This document shows positions 51,424 to 60,682 of a stretch of 64,000 bases of DNA, in pieces (position 1 is the stretch's first letter; each line of letters begins with the position of its first letter). The notes below the pieces were generated by a model that was not told the DNA's origin, searched no databases, and was given only the letters and a program-made list of their open reading frames with translations. Both the position numbers and the translations under genes were made by a program. Where the stretch lies: NCBI RefSeq assembly GCF_017874375.1, contig NZ_JAGGLK010000003.1, positions 124,001 through 188,000 on the forward strand. The letters are read 5' to 3'. Origin of the DNA: Methanohalophilus levihalophilus. GTDB lineage: Archaea > Halobacteriota > Methanosarcinia > Methanosarcinales > Methanosarcinaceae.

Positions 51424-52074
51424 ATGTCAGTCGATGAAAACACAAAAACAGTTCTGAAGGAAATCGGAAATGTTAAACTCGTTTCCGTCACCAAGACCGT
51501 GGACGCTGAGCGGATAAATCAGTCTATCAGGGCAGGTGCAACAATCATAGGGGAGAACAGGGTTCAGGAATTTGAAGACAAGTGTGCTGAAATCCTGCCC
51601 TGTGAAAGGCATCTGATTGGTCATTTGCAGTCCAACAAGGTCAAAAAAGCTGTCCAGTATTTTGATATCATACAGTCAGTTGACTCCCTGAAGCTGATTC
51701 AGGACATTGACGGGAAAGCCGAAGCAATTGGAAAAGTACAGGAAGTTTTTCTTCAGGTAAATATCGGAGATGAACCTCAGAAATATGGCTTTGATCTCGA
51801 TGAAATCAACTCTGTAGTATCCGAAATTCATTCATACGACAACATCCTTGTGAAAGGTCTTATGTGCATACCTCCGTATGGGTCTCCTGAGGAAACTCGT
51901 TTGTATTTCAGGAAAATGAAAGCGCTTTTTGATGAGATGAAAGGGGAGAATAGCGGCAATATCGATATTCAGGAACTTTCCATGGGTATGTCCGGTGATT
52001 ACAGGGTGGCCATTGAGGAAGGGGCTACGATGGTGCGTGTCGGTTCCGGAATTTTCGGGAATAGGAAATATTGA
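51424..52074 (+). CDS. YggS/PROSC pyridoxal-phosphate homeostasis protein
   Basis: A 216-residue PLP-binding TIM barrel that buffers free PLP rather than catalysing a known reaction. The PLP lysine is in LVSVTKTVDAE near residue 24. Conserved blocks IGENRVQEF, HLIGHLQSNK, GLMCIPPYG and LSMGMSGDY plus VRVGSGIFG follow. A TATA-like TTATATAC at 51333-51340 precedes the gene. It is downstream of the candidate RNA but separated by 158 bp. Confidence 0.95.
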   Translation: MSVDENTKTVLKEIGNVKLVSVTKTVDAERINQSIRAGATIIGENRVQEFEDKCAEILPCERHLIGHLQSNKVKKAVQYFDIIQSVDSLKLIQDIDGKAEAIGKVQEVFLQVNIGDEPQKYGFDLDEINSVVSEIHSYDNILVKGLMCIPPYGSPEETRLYFRKMKALFDEMKGENSGNIDIQELSMGMSGDYRVAIEEGATMVRVGSGIFGNRKY

Positions 52075-52096
52075 ATTTCCCATTACTTTTTCCATT

Positions 52097-52963
52097 TTAT
52101 TGTGAGTTTGAAGATTTCACAGTTTGTTTCAAGGTATCAGAATACACCTTAATGAATTCAATCATTACCGTTACGATAATAGCTGAATAATACAACCACA
52201 AAAACACTGCCAGAAAAGCTCCAATCTGCGTGTAGACCGTTGTCAGACTGCTATACGAAAGGTAGAGGCTAAAAAGGTATTTTCCAAGGGTTATGAAAGC
52301 AACTGTTAGTATTGAACCAGCAGCAATGAACTTTGTTTCAATGCTCTTTTCCGGAAGTAGTGTGTAGATATATATGAAAAATACGGTGAGTACCAGGAAG
52401 TTAATCACAGCAGATCCGTATTGTATCAAATCAAGGGAAAACGGCAGGATCTCGTTAAGGAATTTTGAGATTATTGCCAGGAAAATTTCTGCAAGGATGC
52501 TTAATATAAGCAACAAGCTAAACATAAAAACCGCAATAAAAGAAGAGAGGCGTTTTTGCAACAATTTGCGGTACCATTTTTCTCTGGATTCTTTCAATCC
52601 CCACATGATGTTGATGGTCTTCTGCAAATGGATGAAAATATTGCCGGCGCTCCAGAGGAACAACACAAAACTGCTCAACAACCCAATGGTAAGAGAGCCG
52701 GTTTCCGGTAATTGCTGAAAAAGTAGATTCAGGGAGTTTACTATTTGCTCGTCTGCAAAGGGTGAAATATAATTGATGATCGCACCCTGCAACCGTTCCA
52801 TTTTCAGAAACATTCCACCAAGGGAAAGCGAAAATAAAAACAGGGAAGGCAGGCTAAGGATCAGGTAGAAAGAAAGGGCTGCGCTGAACGAAGTTCCATT
52901 GTCAGCATTCCATTTTTTGATTGTCTGGATTGCAATCTTCCTGAGCTTTACCATAACATGCAA
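52097..52963 (-). CDS. YihY/BrkB-family membrane protein
   Basis: A 288-residue polytopic membrane protein of the YihY (formerly 'RNase BN') family, whose function is not established. Six hydrophobic segments are visible. Family features are NGTSFSAALSFYLILSLPSL near residue 20 and LLPEKSIETKFIAAGSILTV near residue 205, then LTTVYTQIGAFLAVFLWLYY. It is convergent with YggS (22 bp apart). Confidence 0.92.
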   Translation of the reverse strand: MHVMVKLRKIAIQTIKKWNADNGTSFSAALSFYLILSLPSLFLFSLSLGGMFLKMERLQGAIINYISPFADEQIVNSLNLLFQQLPETGSLTIGLLSSFVLFLWSAGNIFIHLQKTINIMWGLKESREKWYRKLLQKRLSSFIAVFMFSLLLILSILAEIFLAIISKFLNEILPFSLDLIQYGSAVINFLVLTVFFIYIYTLLPEKSIETKFIAAGSILTVAFITLGKYLFSLYLSYSSLTTVYTQIGAFLAVFLWLYYSAIIVTVMIEFIKVYSDTLKQTVKSSNSQ

Positions 52964-53080
52964 TTACCTTATTTCTACAATTAGTTTACTCGTCGTACAA
53001 TCTGGCTTCTTAAGGTTTTTTCGGAAACCTTAAGCAAGTGGTTTATAGTATGCGTCCCATATCGATAACTGGTGATATTT

Positions 53081-53323
53081 ATGGAAGAAGAACTCATGGG
53101 TTTTGTTACAGGAAACAATAACAGACAGAAACTTTTGACTCTTCTGGGTTCCAAAGGGGAACTGGATGTAAAACACATTTCTAAACTCATGCATGTGATC
53201 GAACCTTCGGTTGAAAAAATGGTTTCCGAACTTGAGGAGAAAGGTCTTCTTTCCGGGAACAATGGCTTGTATTCCCTCACTGAGGAAGGTACTGCCATTG
53301 AGAGGAAAATCCAGAATATCTGA
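53081..53323 (+). CDS. small winged-helix DNA-binding protein
   Basis: An 80-residue winged helix with NRQKLLTLLGSKGELDVKHI, then the recognition helix IEPSVEKMVSELEEKGLL and a wing NNGLYSLTEEGTAI. It resembles MarR/ArsR-type archaeal regulators lacking an effector domain. ATG 53081 follows GGTGAT by five bases; GTG 53072 lies in that site. It is convergent with the KaiC-like gene (1 bp apart). The target is unknown. Confidence 0.82.
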   Translation: MEEELMGFVTGNNNRQKLLTLLGSKGELDVKHISKLMHVIEPSVEKMVSELEEKGLLSGNNGLYSLTEEGTAIERKIQNI

Positions 53324-53324
53324 T

Positions 53325-54689
53325 TTATCCTAACGTTATTCCTTTTTCATCTATCTGGAACTCTTTCAGCGTAAGATTGCTGGGTATCCCTCTTGCTTTC
53401 ATTACCTGAAGGAGTCTTTTTGTAGTGTCTGCATCCTCGGTCATTTTGAGTACCAACAGAATATCCACTATAAAGGATGCTTCAAGGCTGTTTACTTTCT
53501 CCCATCCTGCACCTGTCATTTCGGTGGTGAAAAGTGAGGTTACACCTTTTTCCTTAAGGTAATTTGTGAGGGAATGCAGGAAACCCCTGAGTTTCATGGG
53601 ATCAGTAATTGAAAGTTCAATATTTGGCAATCCATCAATCATTACACGTTTGGCATTGGATTGCTCAATATTTTCCTTGATAAGGTTGGAATATTTTGCA
53701 AAACAGATGTCTTGCAGGCCGTCACTCACAATAACCAGATTCCCGGAATCAACGTGCTTCCTGAAATCCCATCCAAAGGAGGCAGCGTTTTCAATTATCT
53801 GATCAACGGTTTCGTAAAAGGTCAAAATAACACATTTATCGCCGTTCTCAAGGCTCTTATTTATGAATTGCAACCCAAAAACAGTCTTTCCACTCCCGGG
53901 TTCGCCAGCAACAAGGATTGAGCTTCCGGATTGTAGTTTGTTGGAAATCATTTCGTCAAAGCCTTCGATTCCTGAAGAGATGACTTCACCTTTGATAATT
54001 TCACCATTAGCCTTGATATCAGAAAAAACCCTGAAATTTTCTGGATTTACAGAATAATTGAAACTCTGGATCATACATCCAATGCTGTATGGTGGTTCAA
54101 CTCCTCTCATTTTCAGGATTTCCATTTCCTGGTATGAACGGGATTCCCGGCTGGATCTGGATAAGTAAATTATTCCATCCGTCAGGTGGCTTGCTACATT
54201 TTTGTGGATTTCTTCTTTCTCCAGCTCACCGATAAGGAAAGTCAATGCATTGGACTCCCGGATCATAGAATCAAGGGTGTAGAAAAAGCGTCTTCTTTCC
54301 TGTTCAACAAAACCAAAACCGATAGGTGTTATTGGATCAATTACTATCCTGTCAGGATTTACGGAAGTTATGACATTCCCGATATCAATAAGCGTGCTTA
54401 GGGGATCCTTTTCGGCATTTGCCCTATTAATTTCATGTACTTCTACGGAATCGTCAAGAAACTTGAATGTTGAAAGAGAAAGCCTGAACCTTTCGGCAGT
54501 TTCTGTAGTGAGAGGAATATACAGGGCTTTTTCTCCGGCTTTAGCGGCATTTGCCAGCATCTGTAAGGCCATTGTTGTCTTTCCCACGCCAGCACTGCCG
54601 GCAATGAGAATGGCGGCCGGTGACTTAAATCCCCCCAGGATATCATCCATTCCCTCGATATAACAAGGAACGTTCTGCAGTTCACTCAT
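53325..54689 (-). CDS. double-domain KaiC-like RecA-superfamily ATPase
   Basis: A 454-residue protein with two KaiC-type ATPase domains. Domain 1 (about 1-225) has Walker A GSAGVGKTTMA and Walker B DRIVIDPITP. Domain 2 (about 235-454) has Walker A GEPGSGKTVFG and Walker B RVMIDGLP. Methanogens have many such proteins, thought to take part in signalling; no output domain is fused here. The paired domains and the catalytic Glu pattern are less complete in domain 1. It stands upstream of xseB on the far side of a promoter gap, so probably separately transcribed. Confidence 0.88.
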   Translation of the reverse strand: MSELQNVPCYIEGMDDILGGFKSPAAILIAGSAGVGKTTMALQMLANAAKAGEKALYIPLTTETAERFRLSLSTFKFLDDSVEVHEINRANAEKDPLSTLIDIGNVITSVNPDRIVIDPITPIGFGFVEQERRRFFYTLDSMIRESNALTFLIGELEKEEIHKNVASHLTDGIIYLSRSSRESRSYQEMEILKMRGVEPPYSIGCMIQSFNYSVNPENFRVFSDIKANGEIIKGEVISSGIEGFDEMISNKLQSGSSILVAGEPGSGKTVFGLQFINKSLENGDKCVILTFYETVDQIIENAASFGWDFRKHVDSGNLVIVSDGLQDICFAKYSNLIKENIEQSNAKRVMIDGLPNIELSITDPMKLRGFLHSLTNYLKEKGVTSLFTTEMTGAGWEKVNSLEASFIVDILLVLKMTEDADTTKRLLQVMKARGIPSNLTLKEFQIDEKGITLG

Positions 54690-54762
54690 TGCATTTTCCT
54701 TATGAAATTAGGATTACTTATACTTTCTTGATTTCGATATGCAATGGAATTGACTTTGTTTT

Positions 54763-54999
54763 TTATTCCAGGAATGACTTCTCCAGAAGCCTGTCGCCTT
54801 CTTCCACGAGAACTTTGATCCTTTGTTCCATCTGGCTTAATTTTGTGTTGCAGGCAGCGGAGAGTTTCATTCCTCTCTCAAACATTTCCATGCTTTCTTC
54901 AAGGGAAAGTTCTCCTTCTTCAAGTCTTGAGACAATTTCCTCGAGTTCATGGAGATTGTCTTCAAAGCTGCGTTCATCGGGTTTTTCTTTATTTGCCAT
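54763..54999 (-). CDS. xseB: exonuclease VII small subunit
   Basis: A 78-residue helical protein with the classic XseB pattern SFEDNLHELEEIVSRLEEGELSLEESMEMFERGM. Several copies wrap each XseA and activate single-strand DNA digestion. ATG 54999 lies four bases after AAGGTGAA and overlaps the xseA end by 11 bp; the longer frame upstream is inside xseA. ExoVII is mainly bacterial, so this pair was probably acquired from bacteria. Confidence 0.95.
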   Translation of the reverse strand: MANKEKPDERSFEDNLHELEEIVSRLEEGELSLEESMEMFERGMKLSAACNTKLSQMEQRIKVLVEEGDRLLEKSFLE

Positions 55000-56215
55000 T
55001 ATCTTCACCTTTTGTTTTTGGTGATTCAGGTTTAACATTTTCTACTATGCAATCGGCTTTTCCGTCCCTTAACAACACTTCAATAGAACTTCCTTTGCTA
55101 AGTTTCGCTACCGTGTTAATGACAACTCCATTTTCATCAAGCACAATCCCATAGCCTCTTGCTAATGTATTAAGGGGACTAACCGCATTCAATCGCCCGG
55201 CAGCGGACGAAAGCATGGCTCCCTTTGCTTCGATTCTGTACCTCATAATTCCGGGTAATCGTCCTGAAATTTCGTCTACATGCTGCCATTGTTGCATGTA
55301 TAGACGTTCCAGTTTGGAAGGCTCGATGTGCCTTTTGAGACTCTCCAGAGACTGACGATGTCTCTGAAGAATGTGAATAATTTCGCTGCCAAGTGTTTTT
55401 TCGAGCTTTTCCACCCACCTTTTTGTTTCTTCCCTGTCAGGTGCTGCAATCTCGGCAGCAGCGGATGGCGTGGGTGCCCTTACATCAGCAACAAAATCTG
55501 CAATTGTGTAATCGGTTTCATGACCCACTGCAGAAATGATTGGAATCTTTGAGGAGTAAATAGCACGTGCAACCTTTTCCTCATTAAAAGACCACAAGTC
55601 CTCAAGGGAACCGCCGCCTCTCCCCAGAATGATAACGTCCACTTCTGCGCGGTCAAGCATTTCCAGTGACTTCACGATACTATCAGCAGATTGTTCTCCC
55701 TGCACAACGGTTGGTGCAAGTAGCATTTCAACTGGATAACGTCTTTTAAGGACATTTATGATGTCATGAACGGCGGCTCCTGTGGGGGATGTTGCAACTC
55801 CGACTTTCCGGGGGAAATCCGGCAGGAATTGCTTCTTTGCAGGATCAAAAAGACCCTCTTCATCAAGCCTCTTTTTCAATTGCTCGTAGGCTTTGTATAG
55901 TTCTCCGACTCCGTCAGGTCTCAGGTCAAGAACCTGAAACTGGTATTGTCCCCTTACAGTGTACAGGTCCACATTGCCGAAAACAAGGAGTTTCATATCT
56001 TTTTCAACTTCAAAACGAAGATTACGATTAACAGACCTGAAACTAACACAGCTGATCTGACTGTTTTCATCTTTTAGTGTAAAATAGTAATGTCCCGAAC
56101 TGTGTTTGGTGAGGTTGGAAACTTCTCCCTGAAGCCACACTTGCTGGAGGGTTGGTTCGTATGTAATAACTTCACGTACGTGTTTGTTCAGCTCGGAAAC
56201 TGTGTAGATGGCCAT
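54989..56215 (-). CDS. xseA: exonuclease VII large subunit
   Basis: A 408-residue catalytic subunit that degrades single-stranded DNA from both ends. The N-terminal OB fold has VWLQGEVSNLTKHSSGHYYF. The catalytic domain has SPTGAAVHDI, LGRGGGSLEDLW, SAVGHETDYTIADFVADVRA and TPSAAAE. The C-terminus carries ARGYGIV and the helical region binding XseB. All expected parts are present. The operon with xseB is tight. Confidence 0.97.
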   Translation of the reverse strand: MAIYTVSELNKHVREVITYEPTLQQVWLQGEVSNLTKHSSGHYYFTLKDENSQISCVSFRSVNRNLRFEVEKDMKLLVFGNVDLYTVRGQYQFQVLDLRPDGVGELYKAYEQLKKRLDEEGLFDPAKKQFLPDFPRKVGVATSPTGAAVHDIINVLKRRYPVEMLLAPTVVQGEQSADSIVKSLEMLDRAEVDVIILGRGGGSLEDLWSFNEEKVARAIYSSKIPIISAVGHETDYTIADFVADVRAPTPSAAAEIAAPDREETKRWVEKLEKTLGSEIIHILQRHRQSLESLKRHIEPSKLERLYMQQWQHVDEISGRLPGIMRYRIEAKGAMLSSAAGRLNAVSPLNTLARGYGIVLDENGVVINTVAKLSKGSSIEVLLRDGKADCIVENVKPESPKTKGEDNGK

Positions 56216-56293
56216 TAAGTCGGTGCTCCTAAAAGGAAAATATCAGGCCATGGGTATTATACTTTGGCGCAAGCTCCCTGAAACTATTAAAAG

Positions 56294-57304
56294 TTACTTT
56301 TCATGCAGACGCTCTTTTTTTCTGGAAGCCATTTTCTCAATGATGCTCCTTTCAACATCATCTGAGGTTAGCAGCTTTCCGGAATTTTTAGCGCTGCTGA
56401 CAAATCGCTCACCAACTGGATTGCGAATAATCAGGGTAGTATGATTTTCCGGACTTCCAATTGAACCGGCCGAAATATCAGCTCTCTCAGCCGCAAAGTC
56501 ATCACAATGATGGCACCCCCGCAGGATGCAGTCATCCAGTTCCTCAATGGGTATTACTTCTTTCCCGTCCTGAAGGACAAGTTCAAGTGCTCCCTTTACG
56601 TCCATACGCCGGATCTGCCAGGGTTCGATGTTCCTTTCCTTTTTGATTTTGGTGTCCATCAATTTGTCATAACTAAAACTTTCGGTACAGAATAGTCCGA
56701 TGACCAGGGATATGGATTTTCCATATGGTTTCAGGAGTTCATGTTCACTTGTGCGAATCCTTTCTACTGCTTCAACCACACATGGGAGTCCCACAATGGC
56801 GATTTTCCTGTATCCTTTTGTAACGACAGCTTCCTTCAGGGCTGACAGGAGGGGTACCCACCAACTGTATCGACTTCCTGCACGGTAAATAAGGGCTTCT
56901 GAGGATGTGAGGACAACAGATGAAGGTTTGAGTGTCCACGGATTTTCTTCCACCGTGACGACTGCATCGAGTAATCCTTCTTCAATCCCGTTAACAAGAA
57001 TTGCAGAAACCGCTCCTCCGCTCTGTTTCTTTTCCACTTCAAACCCGGCTTTGGCAGCGAGAATTTCAAATATCTCTCCCTCTTTTGTTTCCTCGCCGGA
57101 AAGGCGTGGACAGACTTCATAACAGGCGCCACAGGGAACTCCGTCGGAGACTTCCTTGCAGTAGCCTGTGGTTGTCGGCCTGACTTCGGTCTCATTATTG
57201 TCAAAATAAAGGGCATCTGCCGGGCAGATTGCTGTACAGCCTCCGCAACCGCTACAACGTCCGGTTTCCCAGACTTTCTCTTTAAGATCGAGGTAGTTTC
57301 CCAT
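56294..57304 (-). CDS. FrhB/FpoF-like coenzyme F420 oxidoreductase subunit
   Basis: A 336-residue protein of the F420 hydrogenase/dehydrogenase beta family, which binds FAD and exchanges hydride with F420. The N-terminus has two 4Fe-4S motifs: CSGCGGCTAICP and CGACYEVCP. The flavin domain carries KQSGGAVSAILVNGI and AIVGLPCVVEAV. ATG 57304 follows GGAGTGA by five bases and is preferred over GTG 57313, which overlaps the upstream stop. As last gene of the glutamate synthase cluster, it probably passes electrons from reduced F420 to GltB. Confidence 0.88.
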   Translation of the reverse strand: MGNYLDLKEKVWETGRCSGCGGCTAICPADALYFDNNETEVRPTTTGYCKEVSDGVPCGACYEVCPRLSGEETKEGEIFEILAAKAGFEVEKKQSGGAVSAILVNGIEEGLLDAVVTVEENPWTLKPSSVVLTSSEALIYRAGSRYSWWVPLLSALKEAVVTKGYRKIAIVGLPCVVEAVERIRTSEHELLKPYGKSISLVIGLFCTESFSYDKLMDTKIKKERNIEPWQIRRMDVKGALELVLQDGKEVIPIEELDDCILRGCHHCDDFAAERADISAGSIGSPENHTTLIIRNPVGERFVSSAKNSGKLLTSDDVERSIIEKMASRKKERLHEK

Positions 57305-57309
57305 GATGC

Positions 57310-58050
57310 TCACTCCCAGGTATATTTGCCCGCAAAGGGTCTGCTGCTTGCAGGGACTATGCGTGTGTATTTAGTATCAAGATACTGTTTTGGATCAAGA
57401 CTGAAGCTTTCACAGAACTCAAGGATGAGTGGCTTAATTGCATCCAGGTCCTCTTTCCCGAAATCCTCGGTTATTGCTCCTACGCCAAGCTGTTTTTCAT
57501 CAACATCTCCCCGGACAATGATTTCTCCGCCGTGGATTCCGCTTCCAATTTCCCTTCCGTCCACAGCTCGATCGCTTCCTGAGCCAAGCACAATGATTTT
57601 TCCTCCTGCCATATATTCCCCGAGGAATGCCTGTGCTAATCCTCCGACTATCAGGACTGCAGGATTGTCTCCATATTCTTTCATATGGATACCTCCGCGG
57701 TATCCGATATTGTCCCTCACGAATATTTTCCCGCCACGCATGCTGTGGGCTACGGCATCACCTGCGCTTCCGTGGATGGCTATTTTTCCCTTTGCCATGG
57801 TGTTTCCGGGGGCATGCTCACAGTTTCCGTGAACGATGCATGTGGGTCCGCTCATAAACATTCCCAGATCTCCTCCAGGTACCCCGTGAATATGAATTGT
57901 AACCTTGCCTCGGAGTCCGTTTGCGATAAACCGCTGCCCAAGAACGTTTTCAAGGACTATTTCCTGAACTCCTGTTTTGACGAGTTCCTTAATCCTTTTG
58001 TTCAGGGGTGTGTAATGCATATTTTTTGCATTAATGGTTCTGCTTGTCAT
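57310..58050 (-). CDS. glutamate synthase GXGXG-domain subunit (archaeal GltB3)
   Basis: A 246-residue beta-helix, the detached C-terminal domain of glutamate synthase. It has repeats such as GTIVHGNC-like GPTCIVHGNCEHAPGN, GKIAIHGSAGDAVAHSM and GGLAQAFLGEYMAGGKIIV. In the fused bacterial enzyme this domain links the amidotransferase and synthase centres. Its start is 2 bp behind the synthase stop, and its end overlaps the FrhB-like gene. Confidence 0.93.
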   Translation of the reverse strand: MTSRTINAKNMHYTPLNKRIKELVKTGVQEIVLENVLGQRFIANGLRGKVTIHIHGVPGGDLGMFMSGPTCIVHGNCEHAPGNTMAKGKIAIHGSAGDAVAHSMRGGKIFVRDNIGYRGGIHMKEYGDNPAVLIVGGLAQAFLGEYMAGGKIIVLGSGSDRAVDGREIGSGIHGGEIIVRGDVDEKQLGVGAITEDFGKEDLDAIKPLILEFCESFSLDPKQYLDTKYTRIVPASSRPFAGKYTWE

Positions 58051-58052
58051 GT

Positions 58053-59564
58053 TCAGGCCCCCACAGGCTTGACTTCCAGTACTTCAAGAGTTCCTTCATC
58101 AAGCATGTAACCACGAAGTCTGCTGCGGTTGCTGCGAAGGCTTTCGATACTGTTGATTCCTGCAGCTCCCATGATTTCGCTCAGTTCAAGGGTCCATGAA
58201 TTGATCAGGTTTGCCACATGCTCGGACTCAATTTCAGGGTCAAGCCGCTGCACAAGATCCTCGCGCTGGGTTGCAATACCCCAGGGGCAGAGTCCGCGGT
58301 AACAGTTTCCACAAACCCTGCATCCCATCGAAACAAGGGCGGCAGTACCGATGTAAACTGCATCTGCACCAAGAGCGATAGCCTTGGCGATGTCGGCACT
58401 GTTACGGATTCCTCCACTTGCAATCACTGAGAGCTTGTTGCGTATTCCCTGATCGTGCAACTTCTGGTCCACGCTTGCAATGGCTGCTTCGATTGGTATT
58501 CCCACGTTGTCCCTGAATACCTTTGGAGCAGCTCCCGTACCTCCGCGGAAGCCGTCAATTACAACGGCATCAGCAGATGAACGGGCAATACCAGCAGCAA
58601 TGGCTGCAGTATTGTGGACTGCTGCAATCTTGACAAAAACCGGTTTCTCCCAGTTGGTGGCTTCCTTGAGGCTTCTCACAAGCTGGGCAAGATCCTCAAT
58701 ACTGTAAATATCGTGATGTGGTGCAGGGCTGATTGCATCGCTTCCCTGCGGGATCATCCTTGTGCATGAAATGTCTGCACACACTTTTTCGCCAGGAAGG
58801 TGTCCTCCAATTCCGGGTTTTGCTCCCTGCCCGATCTTAATTTCAATGGCAGCTCCTCTTTCAAGATAGTCAATATCGACACCAAATCTTCCGGATGCAA
58901 CCTGTACAATCATGTTGTTCTGGTAGGGATGCAAATGCTCGTGCAGCCCACCTTCCCCGGTTCCCATATAAGTTCCCACTTTGGCAGCCGCTTTTGCAAG
59001 GCTGAGCTGGGCATTTAGGCTGATTGCACCATAGCTCATGTGGCCTATCATAATGGGTGTGTCAAGTTTGAGGTTTGGTGATAGCTCAGTTTCAAGTTCG
59101 AGATCCCCTGCTTCGTTTTTCGTAATATGAAGCTGTTTGGGTTTTTTCCCGATATATGTGCGCAATTCCATTGGTTCACGCAGCGGATCAATGCTCGGGT
59201 TTGTAACCTGACAGGCATCCAGTACAAGCCTGTCGAAAATGACTGGATATGGCTTTGCATTTCCCATTCCGGAAAGTATGATTTTTCCGCCTCTTGCCTG
59301 GTTTATGATGTCCTCTCGGGCTTCAGGTGTCCAGAGGGGGTGGCTGCGGTAATCCACAGGCCTTTCATGCAAATCGATTGCGTCTCTGGGGCACATGGAA
59401 ATACAGCGGTGGCATACAGTACAGTTTCGGGAATCGATGTGGATTTTCCCGTTTTCTTCCCGGAAAACTCCGTAGGAACAGTTGTCGATACAGCGCATAC
59501 ATTCCATGCACTGCTCTCGGTCGATTTTTACTCGGTATCGCATAGGGATACTGCCAAGGCTCAT
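58053..59564 (-). CDS. glutamate synthase FMN domain with ferredoxin module (archaeal GltB2)
   Basis: The synthase subunit: a TIM-barrel FMN enzyme making glutamate from 2-oxoglutarate and ammonia, 503 residues. The N-terminus has two 4Fe-4S motifs, CMECMRCIDNC and CTVCHRCISMCP. The barrel has GHMSYGAISLNAQL, GEGGLHEH, AIEIKIGQGAKPGIGGHLPG and VIDGFRGGTGAAP, and near the C-terminus CRVCGNCYRGLCPWGIAT for the 3Fe-4S cluster. It overlaps gltB1 by 4 bp. Electrons probably come through the FrhB-like protein at the cluster's end. Confidence 0.95.
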   Translation of the reverse strand: MSLGSIPMRYRVKIDREQCMECMRCIDNCSYGVFREENGKIHIDSRNCTVCHRCISMCPRDAIDLHERPVDYRSHPLWTPEAREDIINQARGGKIILSGMGNAKPYPVIFDRLVLDACQVTNPSIDPLREPMELRTYIGKKPKQLHITKNEAGDLELETELSPNLKLDTPIMIGHMSYGAISLNAQLSLAKAAAKVGTYMGTGEGGLHEHLHPYQNNMIVQVASGRFGVDIDYLERGAAIEIKIGQGAKPGIGGHLPGEKVCADISCTRMIPQGSDAISPAPHHDIYSIEDLAQLVRSLKEATNWEKPVFVKIAAVHNTAAIAAGIARSSADAVVIDGFRGGTGAAPKVFRDNVGIPIEAAIASVDQKLHDQGIRNKLSVIASGGIRNSADIAKAIALGADAVYIGTAALVSMGCRVCGNCYRGLCPWGIATQREDLVQRLDPEIESEHVANLINSWTLELSEIMGAAGINSIESLRSNRSRLRGYMLDEGTLEVLEVKPVGA

Positions 59565-60613
59565 TCTATAACCCTCCCGATTACAGGCTCGCCTGCTTTT
59601 GGCATGTAAACTTTCTGGACATTTGGGTCCATTACACGTATAGCGGCTTCTTCGCTTGAAATGTACAAACGATCCCCGTTTTCCCCGACTACGAGAGGTC
59701 GGAGTTTGATACGATCGGTGAATCCTACCATCCAGTTCTGGGTTGCAACAACGATTGCGAAGGGGCCGTTCATCAGCGCAGGGCCGTATGTAAGCCTGAT
59801 TGCCTTATTGAGTTCGTGCTCCTTGTCTTCCATTGAATCAATTTCATCCCAGAAAGGCGGTGCAAGTGCTTTCACAATTGCTTCTTCGGGAAGCTTGTGG
59901 TGTCTCCCGAGCAGGTCAAAGAGGTATGCGACTACTTCAGTATCGGTAAACATGCTGCAGGTGTATCCATTGCTCTCAACAAACCTGCGGTTGGTTCCGT
60001 AAGATGTAATTTCCCCGTTGTGGACAACTCCCCAGTCGAGCAGGTTGAACGGGTGTGCTCCTCCCCACCATCCGGGAGTGTTGGTTGGATAGCGGTTATG
60101 TGCGATCCAGATGTGTCCTTCGTAATTTTCAATCCTGTAGAAGTTGGCGACATCCTCGGGCCATCCTGCTGCCTTGAACACGCCCATGTTCTTGCCGGAA
60201 GAGAATACAAGTGCACCTTTTATGTCAGAGTTAATATGCATGACAAGGTGCTTTACAATATCATCTTCAGGTGTGCTGCTTCCTGTCATGAGGTCACTGT
60301 AGGGTTTGAAGAAATATCTCCATGGTACGTGTGCTCTTTTTAGTCCCGGTTGCTGGTAGGTTGGTATTTCTTCCTGGTAGACAATCCTGCCCCATTTCTG
60401 GATCATATCATCTACTGTTGATTTTGGCTCAACGAGGTTGTCAAAGAATACGTGGAGGGCATAACAGTCTGCAAAATCGGGATATATCCCGTATGCAGCA
60501 TAGCCGGCACCTTCTCCGCTACCTCTTTCATTCATGAGGCTTAATGCATCACGGATACTGGAGCCATCCATTTTGTTCATTTTCCTGTCTATTACGCCTA
60601 TTATTCCACACAT
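59561..60613 (-). CDS. glutamate synthase glutaminase subunit, class II amidotransferase (archaeal GltB1)
   Basis: Releases ammonia from glutamine for the synthase subunit. It has 350 residues. ATG 60613 is chosen because it puts the catalytic Cys at position 2 (MCGIIGV), which is needed as N-terminal nucleophile after Met removal, and because GGTGA lies five bases upstream; a GTG 12 bases earlier falls in that site. Ntn-fold motifs include IWIAHNRYPTNTPGWWGGAHPF, HNGEITSYGTNRRF and FTDTEVVAYL. It is 69 bp behind glnA. Confidence 0.95.
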   Translation of the reverse strand: MCGIIGVIDRKMNKMDGSSIRDALSLMNERGSGEGAGYAAYGIYPDFADCYALHVFFDNLVEPKSTVDDMIQKWGRIVYQEEIPTYQQPGLKRAHVPWRYFFKPYSDLMTGSSTPEDDIVKHLVMHINSDIKGALVFSSGKNMGVFKAAGWPEDVANFYRIENYEGHIWIAHNRYPTNTPGWWGGAHPFNLLDWGVVHNGEITSYGTNRRFVESNGYTCSMFTDTEVVAYLFDLLGRHHKLPEEAIVKALAPPFWDEIDSMEDKEHELNKAIRLTYGPALMNGPFAIVVATQNWMVGFTDRIKLRPLVVGENGDRLYISSEEAAIRVMDPNVQKVYMPKAGEPVIGRVIE

Positions 60614-60659
60614 AAGTTTCACCAAGCACTTTTGTTAATTTGATTCAAATTTCCGAAAA

Positions 60660-60679
60660 GGAATGTGATTTTCACATCC
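60660..60679 (-). terminator. hairpin between glnA and gltB1
   Basis: On the minus strand GGATGTGAAAATCACATTCC forms a near-perfect hairpin followed by TTTTCGG. It starts directly after the glnA stop and could end part of the transcripts, leaving glnA more highly expressed than gltB. Confidence 0.55.
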
Positions 60680-60682
60680 CTT

